DNA of 64,000 nt from Aplectana chamaeleonis (taxonomy: Eukaryota; Nematoda; Chromadorea; Rhabditida; Cosmocercidae). This document shows positions 23,701-35,700 of this stretch, in pieces (the first letter of the stretch is position 1; every line of letters starts with the position of its first letter). The position numbers and the translations under genes are program-made. A model generated the notes under the pieces. That model was not told the DNA's origin. It saw only the letters and a list, made by a program, of their open reading frames with translations, and searched no databases. Location of the stretch: assembly GCA_029168955.1 (NCBI GenBank), contig JAPDOI010000144.1:124001-188000 (forward strand), in the 5' to 3' direction.

Positions 23701-26700
23701 CCATGCTCCAAGGTCATCTCTCGGCGGTGGAGTCTCTGCTTTCGTTCTATCTTCACTTCCCTCACACCTCATTCCCAGCATCCCCACGGACGGTACTCTC
23801 AGTACCTCCCAATCCATCTCCCCCTAAAAACACCCCTTTCTCTTTTCAACATATACATTCCACCTACAACTTCATGCCCTTCATCTTACAATCCTATCCC
23901 ACTTCTCAAGCAGCTGAGCGACTGCTCCCTCTCATCCTCGGTCGTTTTCGCGGGTGATTTCAACGCTCACACCTTTTGCTCGTCTCTCGGTCCTGATGTT
24001 AGAGGAAATGACGTCGAAGAATGGGCAGATGAGTGCGACCTGGTCATTCTAAACGATGATCAGCCCACTCGTCTCCCTGCCAGCGGCCGATCTTCTAGCC
24101 CAGACATATCTCTTGTCTCGTCCAAACTTTCTAGCTGCTGCTCACGGTCTACCTCGACTACTCTGCCAAGCGACCACGTTCCTGTCTTTGTCCACATCGA
24201 TCTATCCAATTCTCTCGCTCCCTTTTCTGGTGTTCGCCAACGTTCTTATCTTAATTTAGGCCGAGCAGACTGGCGCCTGTTCAGTGAAGTTGCGCTTCGC
24301 CTATCGGCAGATTACCCGTGGAATGGAGACGTGCACCAGAAAGAGTGCCATTTATCTGACGCAATCCGCAAGGCCATGAATGCGGCTATCCCTATCGGTC
24401 GCGTCAAGACGTTCTATCCAAATGTCAACAGGGAAATCCTCGACAAAATTAGAACGAGAGATGCGAGGAGAGCGGTTAATCATCTGGACCCCGTGGTTGC
24501 TGAGCTTGACAGTGAGATCAAAAAGGATTTGGACAGACACAAGAAAGAAGAGTGGGAGAAGTTCACCGGACAGATGGACTTTAAGACGGACAGTGCAGCT
24601 ACTTGGAAGGTTTTACGGAAGCTTTCGGGTAAAAGCTCACCCGCCACCGTCTCCACTATCGAATTCGACAACGGCGTATTCAAATCAGGAAAGGAAGCCG
24701 CTTATGCGCTCGGGAAAAGTTTTTTCATCACCAGTGCTAAACGAGGTCCGCAGAATAGAGTGACTGTAAGAGAGCTGTGCCGCCTCCCGCTTATGAGCAC
24801 GGCCGAAGCGTTTACTACGACGCAAATTGAGAAGATTATAAAGGAAATGCGGAACTCTAGAGCTATTGGTCCTGATGGGATATGTCCTGCTGTCTTGAAG
24901 AAGATACCCACTGACTTACTACCGCTCCTCACTGATGTGATAAACTCCTCGTTCATGTCGTGTACTATCCCGCAGAATTGGAAGAGGGCAAACGTTCCGC
25001 TGCCCAAGCCTGGCAAGCCCCAAGCTTCAGTCAAGGGATATCGGCCCATTAGCTTGTTGTCTTCTTTTGCTAAAGTAGCTGAAAAGCTGATCGTCAAAGA
25101 CCTGGCCGAGCACAACGAGAGGCAGGTGTTTCAGCATGGATTCAGAAAAATGCATTCCACCACGACAGCTTTGTTAGAAATTACGAGCTATGCAATTGAT
25201 GGTTTCAACGCGTATAAGCCGGAAAGAACTGTAGCAGTTGCCTTGGATCTCACTAAAGCTTTCGACACAGTGAATCTTGGTATCTTACCAAACACCTTGC
25301 TGGAGTCATCAATCCCGCCATGGCAAAAGCGCTGGATAGCTGCATTCACTAAGGGAAGACGGGCTAGAGTGATGTTCCAGAATCATGTCTCAAACAGCAT
25401 TCCGATTGCAGCTGGAGTCCCACAGGGCGGTGTATTGTCGCCTGCTCTCTTCAGTCTGTACCTCGAAAGATATGCCCGCCCCTCCACAAGATATCAAGGT
25501 GGTCGCTTACGCTGATGATATGACTGTCTTGTGTCGTGATCGGGACATAAATGTGGCCGCCGCTAAGATTAACGGGTACTTGACCGCACTGAAAAGCTTC
25601 TTCGACCGCAAAATGCTGAAGATTTCTGCGTCAAAGTCATCGGTATCCGTACTCACAACGGACCCATCTGAACACAGCGCACATCCGTATGTCGTATGGA
25701 ATGGAGATCGTTTGCCTGCCGCCCGCTTCCCAAAACTTCTCGGACTCGTACTCGATCCATCGCTCAAATTCCATAAGAACACGGAACAGAAGCAGGCTAT
25801 CGTTAAAGCGAAGCTTAACGTGCTTAGAGCCCTGGGCGGTACAACATGGGGTAGCAGCAAAGAAACCATTATTACAACGTATAAGGCTATTCTCCAGCCT
25901 GCACTGGAATACGGCGCCCCAGTTTGGCAGCATCTGGTTTCGGAATCCTCTTGGACTAAGATGCAACGCATACAGAATGCGGCTCTTCGAATCGCCACCG
26001 GGTGTGCAAGTTCCCCGGTCGATCACTTGCATGCTGAGACCGCTTATTACCAGTAAGGGAGCACTGTGAGCTCCAGGCCCAACAATTTTCATCAACATTG
26101 TCAAACAACCAAATCACCCCTCTTGAGTGCTAAACCCCGTCAGAGAGAGAAAGATCAGAAAGCCATTCGCCGATGCTCCCAGCAAAGTCAATCTGCAGAG
26201 ATGGCACGACTCACAGCAAGAACGACTCCGTCTATTGCGCGAGGAGCATACTCGGTTGTACGGTGTCATCTGGAAAAGGCGGTCATTAATCCCATATTGG
26301 GGGTAGTGCCGCCCCAAGTCTGCACATCCGAGGCTTAACTCGGAAGAAGGGCCAGGTGCACGCTCGCATCATTACGCTGTGGTCACTCTACAATGCTAAT
26401 GTCTTATGTCAGCAGGATTGACAGCAGTAAATCTGATGTGTGCCCGGACTGCGGTACCATCGGCCACGATACCGCACATTTATTCAACTGTCCGGAGAGA
26501 CCTACCACGCTGACCGTAATGGACTTATGGACGAATCCGTTACTGGTCGCCCAGTTCCTCAACCTATGACAAAACCCTCAATGTGGCTGCAAAGAAGAAG
26601 AAGAAGAGAGGATGACGAAGAGAAGATGTTTGTAACAGCAAAGCTCAGAGAATCTGGGTTTGTCTACACTCAACACTTGAGATTTGTATAATCGTTTTTT

Positions 26701-29700
26701 TTTTTCTGAGTCAAAAATGTGGGTAAAGTTTGGTGCATCTATAAGGTTTTCTGGGGGGCTAATATTGCTCGGGGGGCTAATATTGCTCTGTCAAATATCT
26801 TTCATTGCTACTCGAAAAACCTTATGACCATGAACTAAACATCAAACTGTAGACTGAGTTTTTGATACAAAAATTTTCCAAACCTCTCGTTTTTTTCTTT
26901 CTCTCGATCAAGGCTATCCCAGATATTGGAGCACTTTAACCATGTGAGTGCTAGATTACATTGTCAAAACGAGTCGTGGGTTTAAAGTTTATTACAATCG
27001 CCAAGGGCAAATAAGAGAAAAGTCATTATAACGAGAATCAACTGTAAAAAAGATGCCCCAATATATATGCATAACCATGGAGGCGGAAGCAGCGGTTCGT
27101 CTCAAAAACGTAAGATTCGAAGTCCAACAGGATCCCTTTAGCATGTATATTGAATTGACTCAATGTCAGCCTTGGAAGCGTATCTTTGTGATGTCGGAGT
27201 ATCACCTGCCAGCTCTGTATTTGAAAAAGATGGCATACCAACTGGTGCTTGGTCCAGGTATAACGATTTTGGACGAGTTTCGCTGCCGAGATTTTGTACG
27301 TTCGTGCCGTGGCAGTGTGGAGGAAAGAAGATCGCCTCCGTGCAAACCGACGTCATCCCCTCCATAAAGAGGGTTTTTGTCATGGGAGAGGTGCTGGCCG
27401 GCCGCAGCTCTCCTTCGGATTCTCCTGCGAAGGGCCGGCGTGGAGAGGAATCCTGGATCCGCTCAAAAGTACCAGTGCGCCACGTGCGGAGAGGATGTAA
27501 ACTGGAGACATACCAGCGTCCAGTGCTTCGGATGCCAAAGGTGGGTGCATCTCTCCTGTTCGGGTCTCAGTTCTGTGAGGCATCATAACTCATCTTTTCG
27601 TTGTGTGTTCTGCTCCTCACCTTCCATCTCAGATTCCTCTATCTCAAATCGCCCCCTTTCCATTGTTCATATCAATCTAAACGGCCTTCGTGCCAAGCTT
27701 TCTGAACTCTCTCTCTCTTTGCACGAACTTACCATCCAGACGTGATCATGGTTCAAGAAACCAAGCTCTCTCCATCCCCCACCTATCTTCATCCCAATAT
27801 CCCAGGTTATACTTCTTACCATGCTCCAAGGTCATCTCTCGGCGGAGGAGTTTCTACGTTCGTTCTATCCTCACTTCCCTCACACCTCATTCTCAGCACC
27901 CCCACGGACGGTACTCTCGAGTACCTCCCGATCCATCTTCCCCTAAAACACCCCTTTCTCTTTTCAACATATACATTCCACCTACAACTTCATGCCCTTC
28001 ATCTTACAATCCTATCCCACTTCTCAAGCAGCTGAGCGACTGCTCCCTCTCATCCTCGGTCGTTTTCGCGGGTGATTTCAACGCTCACACCTTTTGCTCG
28101 TCTCTCGGTCCTGATGTTAGAGGAAATGACGCCGAAGAATGGGCAGATGAGTGCGACCTGGTCATTTTAAACGATGATCAGCCCACTCGTCTCCCGGCCA
28201 GCGGCCGATCTTCTAGCCCAGACATATCTCTTGTCTCGTCCAACCTTTCTAGCTGCTGCTCATGATCTACCTCGACTACTCTGCCAAGTGACCACGTTCC
28301 TGTCTTTGTCCACATCGATCTATCCAACTCTCTCGCTCCCTTTTCTGGTGTTCGCCAACGTTCTTATCTTAATTTAGGCCGAGCAGACTGGCGCCTGTTC
28401 AGTGAAGTTGCGCTTCGCCTATCGGCAGATTACCCGTGGAATGGAGACGTGCACCAGAAAGAGTGCCATTTATCTGACGCAATCCGCAAGGCCATGAATG
28501 CGGCTATTCCTATCGGTCGCGTCAAGACGTTCTATCCAAATGTCAACAGAGACATCCTCGACAAAATTAGAACGAGAGATGCGAGAAGAGCGGTTAATCA
28601 TTTGGACCCCGTGGCTGCTGAGCTTGACAGTGAGATCAAAAAGGATTTGGACAGACACAAGAAAGAAGAGTGGGAGAAGTTCATCGGTCAGATGGACTTT
28701 AAGACGGACAGTGCAGCTACTTGGAAGGTTTTACGGAAGCTTTCGGGTAAAAGCTCACCCGCCACCGTTTCCACAATCGAATTCGACAACGGCGTATTCA
28801 AATCAGGAAAGGAAGCCGCTTATGCGCTCGGGAAAAGTTTTTTCATCACCAGTGCTAAACGAGGTCCGCAGAATAGAGTGACTGTAAGAGAGCTGTGCCG
28901 CCTCCCGCTTATGAGCACGGCCGAAGCGTTTATTACGACGCAAGTTGAGAAGATTATAAAGGAAATGCGGAACTCTTGAGCTATTGGTCCTGATGGGATA
29001 TGTCCTGCTGTCTTGAAGAATATACCCACTGACCTTCTACCGCTTCTCACTGATGTGATAAACACCTTGTTCAGGTCGTGTACTATCCCGCAGAATTTGA
29101 AGACGGCAAACGTCGTGCCGCTGCCCAAGCCTGGCAAACCCCAAGCTTCAGTCAAGGGGTATTGGCCCATTAGCTTGTTGTCTTCTTTTGCTAAAGTAGC
29201 TGAAAAGCTGATCGTCAAAGACCTGGCCGAACACAACGAGAGACAGGTGTTTCAGCATGGATTCAGAAGTCTGCATTCCACCACGACAGCTTTGTTAGAA
29301 ATTACTAGCTATGCAATTGATGGTTTCAACGCCCATAAGCCGCAGAGAACTGTAGCAGTTGCCTTGGATCTCACCAAGGCCTTCGACACAGTGAATCTTG
29401 GCATCTTATCAAACAACTTACTGGAGTCATCAATCCCGCCATGGCAAAAGCGCTGGATAGCTGCATTCACTAAGGGAGGACGGACTAGAGTGATGTTCCA
29501 GAATCATGTCTCAAACAGCATTCCGATTGCAGCTGGAGTCCCACAGGGCGGCGCATTGTCGCCTGCTCTCTTCAGTCTGTACCTCGAAGATATGCCCGCC
29601 CCTCCCCAAGATATCAAGCTGGTCGCTTACGCTGATGATATGACTGTATTGTGTCGTGATCGGGACATAAATGTGGCCGCCGCTAAGATTAACGGGTACT

Positions 29701-32700
29701 TGACCACACTGAAAAGCTTCTTCGACCGCAAAATGCTGAAGATTTCTGCGTCAAAGTCATCGGTATCCGTACTCACAACGGACCCATCTGAACACAGCGT
29801 ACATCCGTATGTCGTATGGAATGGAGATCGTTTGCCTGCCGCCCGCTTCCAAAAACTTCTCGGACTCGTGCTCGATCCATCGCTCAAATTCCATAAGAAC
29901 ACGGAACAGAAGCAGGCTATCGTTAAAGCGAAGCTTAACGTGCTTAGAGCCCTGGGCGGTACAACATGGGGTAGTAGCAAAGAAGCCATTATTACAACGT
30001 ATAAGGCGATTCTCCAGCCTGCACTAGAATACGGCGCACCAGTTTGGCAGCATCTAGTTTCGGAATCCTCGTGGACTAAGATGCAACGCATACAGAATGC
30101 GGCTCTTCGAATCGCCACCGGAAGTGCAAGAAGTTCCCCGGTCGATCACTTGCATGCTGGGACTCGCTTATTACCAGTAAGGGAGCACTGTGAGCTCCAG
30201 GCCCAACAATTTTTCATCACATTGTCAAACAACCAAATCACCCCTCTTGGAGAGTGCTAAACCCCGTCAGAGAAAGAAAGATCAGAAAGCCATTCGCCGA
30301 TGCTCCCAGCAAAGCCAATCTGCAAAGATGGCACGACTCACAGCAAGAACGACTCCGTCTTTTGCGCGAGGAGCATACTCAGTTCGTACGGTGCCATCTG
30401 GAAAAGGCGGCCATTAATCCCATACTGGGAGTAGTGCCGCCCCGAGTCTGCACATCCGTGGCTCAACTCGGAAGAAGGGCCAAATGCATCCTGGCATCGC
30501 TACGCTGTGGTCATTCTACCATGCTTATGTCCTACGCCAGCAAAATAGACAACAGCAAATCAGATGTCTGCCCGGACTGCGGCTGCCTCGGCCATGACAC
30601 TGCACACCTCTTCAAATGTCCGGAGAGACCCACCACGCTGACCGTAATGGACCTATGGACGAATCCGTTACTGGTCGCCCAGTTCCTCAACCTATGACAA
30701 AACCCTCAATGTGGCTGCAAAGAAGAAGAAGACGACGAGTTTCCTCTCGTCCGATTTGTTCAAGTGGAGTGATTTTTGACGTTTTCGATTTTTTCTCATA
30801 CCTCATAGCTTCTGTCATATTTTCGCTAACTGACTATCTTAGAGCCTTCAACATATTCGGTAAATTTTATGTACATTGTCTAATCCAGTAATATTTAGTT
30901 CTCTCAATTATTGACTTTTCCTCGGTAATTCGAGCAATAATTTTTTTTTGAAAAAGTTCTTAATTAAAGGCATCGTACGCGCTGAAAAGCACTCACCGTT
31001 TTTTTTAGTCTGAATCATTGGCTGGGCCCGCCTGAGAATATGGGAAGAGTTTGTCGGGTCACCGAAGCATCATTGGGAAGATATGGGAGATCGAATGCCT
31101 CGAATTCCACCAAAAGAGGCCGGCTTTTTGACGGCCATGTGGCCTCAAATGAGAAAAGAAGGCAGCTTATCAACAAATGATACATCAACTTCCACTCATT
31201 TACGCGATATAGCTTGTTGAGAAGCTTCTTTCTTTTTCATTTTATGCCATGGCTGTCAGAAGGCCGGCCTCTTTTGGTGGAATTCGAGGCATTCGATCAC
31301 CCATATCTTCCGAATGATGCGTCGGTGACCCGAGAAACTCTACCCACGTTCTCAGGCGGGCCCAACCAATGATTCAAACTCAAAAAACGGTCAAAGGTTT
31401 TTAGCGCGTACGATGCCTTTAACTAAAAAGTACATAGTTATATGAAATAATGTCAACAATTCCTGATTTTGAAATTGGGTGTCCTGATATCGTGAAAGAA
31501 TCAAAATATTGTAGGGATTTTCACTGTTTGAAAATCTTCTCTAAAATGCGAGGATGGAATACGGTCTAGGTTTTATCCTCAACAGGTTTAGGTTTTATTC
31601 TCAGGGTCAAGCATGACGTTGTGTAAATTTCCGGAATCGGAGCGACCCCCGGCCATCAAATTTTTTCAAAAAATCGAAATTTTGTGCGACCCCCCAAGGT
31701 GTGGGCTTTTTTTGCAAAAAAAAATTAATGAAAGTTCTTGTTAGTGGAAAGGGAATTATATCTTTTTCCCTTCCAGAAATTCTCATTTTTGGTTCGAAAT
31801 TCTCGCGATCCCCCTAACCTTCAATTTTGGGCCGAAAAAAAGGCGACCCTCCCGTTGAGAAATTGCACAACCTCGCATGACCCTGTTTATCCTCGAATCG
31901 CTTTAACAATTAGATAGAGAGACGCCTAAAGATTTCCAGTGCTCAGATCTCCTACATTTGTAAAATTTGGGGTAGGTCGAAATTCCCCAGCAGCGGTAAA
32001 CAACACAATTACTCTGAAGAAACATTGAACTTACGGGTGTACACCACTTGATCGAAAGCTCGGATAGACAAGGGAAAATTTTCTCACCTGCATTTTTTGC
32101 AAAATTTGCGTACGAATGTAATATTATAACTGCGCGCACCGTGGAGCTAGAATAATACTTTCTTTGACATGGAAATGCAGAGAGAGCTAGAGATGGTCGC
32201 GTTTTATGCGACTCAGATACTGAAATAATTTGTTCTATTGTGAAGTCATCATTACTTCCTTTTCGCGAGCTGTGTTCGTTGCTGCGGCGGAGTATAGACC
32301 TGTTGTGAATGAGAACACAAAATAACAGCTTAATTATTTCGGCCACTTTCTACCGCAGAACCATCTGTAAAATTGGTTTCCACGCCTAGTGTCTTCTTTC
32401 AAAAGCTGGGTGTAACTTCTTGTAGGTACTGGATCCCCGAACGAGGCTGGTATTGTTCCGACTTCTACAGCGTGGCACTCTGAGTAATATACATGGCTGT
32501 ATTTCAACTGGAAAGGAGGCTAATGTCTATCATGCGACTAATGAAACCAGTTCGCTAGCGGTGAAAATCTATAAGACAAGTATCCTCACATTCAAGGACC
32601 GTGAACGTTATGTTGCCGGCGAATACAGGTAGGGTTTTTGCCTCGTTTCAGCGGTTAGGTGGTTATGCCTCTTACTGATTTAGGTACCGGAGTGGTTACT

Positions 32701-35700
32701 GCAAGCATAATCCGCGTAAAATGGTAGCCGTTTGGGCAGAGAAGGAAATGCGAAATTTGTTGCGAATGCACCAGGCAGGTCTTCCAGTGCCGAAACCAAT
32801 CCTACTAAAGGTTGGATTTTTTTTTCAAGTCGAGGTTTCGACACTTTTCTCTGGAAATTTATATCATCGCCAGATTCAGGGTCACGTATTGGTAATGGAG
32901 TTTGTTGGCCGTGATGGTTGGCCTGCTCCGCTTCTGAAGAACGCTACCCTGTCTACTGAGGTATTAAAAAATCTAAAAAAAAACAGCCTGAGGATGTTTT
33001 TCGTTTTTTTTCTGCGGAGAGAGGTGTTATTTCTATAATGACCCGAATGCAATGCTGTTCTGAGACCTGAGTCCAGCATCTACATTTCTGCATTTTGGGG
33101 ATAGCGAAGTTTTATACACGAGGGGAGGTCCCGCTGTTAAATTGCGGCGATTCCCCTCTGTAGATGGGGATGCTACCAACGAGCACTAAGATCGATATTA
33201 CGTCCTCCCGCGCTGAGCGACTCTGCGAGCAACGTCGCGAGTTTAACCGTGGGGTTCCCTTAAAGACAGTACACCCAAGAAAGAGGGCGTCATGCGCTGA
33301 TCACAGCGCTAAGCTGAGAATCGATCAAAACCCCGACCAGCGGAGTTACAGCCGCGAAGCAGATCACAATTGAGTTTTCCTAGTCCCGCCGACGACTCTA
33401 ATTCTATTGTTTGAAATTCTTCGCCCTTTTATCCAGTACGGTAGGCTAAAAACGTTCAAAGAAAACCCAAAAAGTCGTCGGCGAAACTTTGAAAACTCGC
33501 TTATGGTTTGCTCCAAGCGCGCGGCTGTCGGCGCCGCACCACCCGGTTTACTTACTGGAGAATAGGCTGCATGACCCCTCAAAGTTGACTAAATTCGAGT
33601 GACGAAAGTATTGAAGATGAGCTGTCCGATGTCTCTATTTTCCATAATTCGTAACCAATGCACGGGAGCGGATTTGGATGAAGAGAGGGTGTGAAGGAAG
33701 GGAAGAGCGAGTTTGTTAGTTGGAACTTATGGCGAATCTAGCCTACACTGTCTTCAAAAGATCTTCAAAGGGGCATGCGGAAGTGGCGTTTTGCAATGAA
33801 CGTGTAAGAGTGGCTTCCTCCTACATCACGCTTATTCGGAGGACTTAGGGCTCGCACTTGGTAGGTGTTGCACAAAGGGGGTCTACATTTTTCTTAATTT
33901 TATGGAAATAGCAGAGTTCGTCCCTGAGATTGGACTGTGCCTTTATGGGCCCGTACAGAGTTCTGCGAGTCGCGACAGTGATCCTATCATTGTGAAAAAA
34001 TTGGCTCCAGGACTCTTGAAAATTGAATTCTGGAAGGTATAGTTGAGGGCTTTTGACTCCGGAAGGACCACGGCATTGTAGACGACTTTTACCGCCTATC
34101 CTCTTGCCAACGAGTATTCGATCCTCCATGGGGCGTATGCACACCTCTCCCTGCGCGTCCCCGTCCCCGCGAAGCCACTCTGTGATTGGTCATCAGACGA
34201 AATTGACCAATCATGGATGGCCTTCGCGGGGACCGGGACGCGCGGGAGAGATGTGCATACGGCCCCATAAGAACATCCTATCATTGTCACAGAGGGTTGG
34301 CACTGCTGTCTCATTTTCGACCAGATACTGAGAATTTGATAACGCGCGGATGCGGCCGATTTTATGAGAGCTGGTACCAGCCGCGATTTCAGGCGTTCCG
34401 ATCTCCAACATTTTAAGGTAACTTTGAGGTCCGATTTTTCGTGGAACATGAAGTCCCAAAGCCGCACAATCTTTCCTTCGGAAGGGGAAGGAAACCCCGG
34501 GCAGGGTTTGGCGTTGGATGTAGAATTTCTCCTCTGTCGGGAGGCCAAGAGGGCCATCCCGAAAAGGGGTATACACTGTTTAGGATGTTTTTTTTAACGA
34601 AGAATTCTATTATAGATACCTTCCAATTTGCATGAAATGTTCCTCACATGAAAATTTTACAAAAAAAAATTACCACGCTATCACGGCATGTTTCCGCTTG
34701 ATTTATTTCTTTTAAAGCGATGCGATCCAAGCAATAATCAAGTAGCGTTAGGCCGTGATCGTACATCCAGCGACTGGCAACGCGACGCAATGTTTACCAT
34801 CAGTATCGACCGAGAATCGATATTCCTGATATGCACTGTCGCGGGCGCCATGATCCCAGCCTTACGCTCACAGCCTCGGTTGCACTACCAGGCTTCAAGT
34901 TTTAGAAGTGATCAGCATATCATGTCACAGAGGAGATGTTTAACAAGCAGTGGAGGCTGCAAATCCTTTCAGAATTCGCAAACATCCGTTGACAATATCA
35001 AGGGGGCCACTTTGTAATACAATAGGTACACCAAGAAATTCAACAACATCATCAGTGGGTAGAGCAATTAGGTGAGAAGGGATAGATGATTTTACAAATG
35101 TTGAAACAACACCGCCGTGAGAAGTACTTGGAATATGATAGTTTAAATAACCGGAGAGACGGGGGAGGGAGGAGGAAGAAGTGCTAAGCTTGGGCTCGTG
35201 CAGGAGGACGACATCAGGTTGAGTGCGATCTACATACACTGTGAGTTCAGCAAGTTTGGCGCGCAGGCCATTGATATTGAGTTGATAAATGTAAGACCAT
35301 GTTGAGGAACCCTAGAAGGATTTACAGAGCAAGACATACAACAGTAAGCATGAGTGTAGTCATCATAGCTGGACAATCCCGAACATTTGAAGTGCACCCA
35401 GCCAAGTCAACCACCACATTGAATGCTTGCATGTTGAGCAGATAGTCCGCAAAGACACTAGGGATATCGTGGTGTCTTGCTGCGCGGTCCCGGATTCCTC
35501 TCGATGCCAGCTCGTAGAAGTAGAATACAGAGGAGTGCAGCAGCCAGCCAGTTACACTCCCAATACGAAAAAACTCCACATGGAGTGATTGATGTTCGTT
35601 TGATGAGCCTCCATACGTCGACTCCACAAATCCACCACGCGTAGGTTAAACATCTTGGATCCGGGCTAGAGGACCCGACGGGATTTCGGCTGTTCATCTC

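Noticed and set aside
25507..25998. 163-codon minus-strand ORFs within LINE copies (also at 29,627-30,118)
   Set aside because: They are antisense shadows of the reverse transcriptase region and recur because the LINE copies are similar.
23166..30733. LINE copies A and B as one segmental duplication
   Set aside because: Each has its own distinct target duplication and unrelated flanks, so they are separate insertions.
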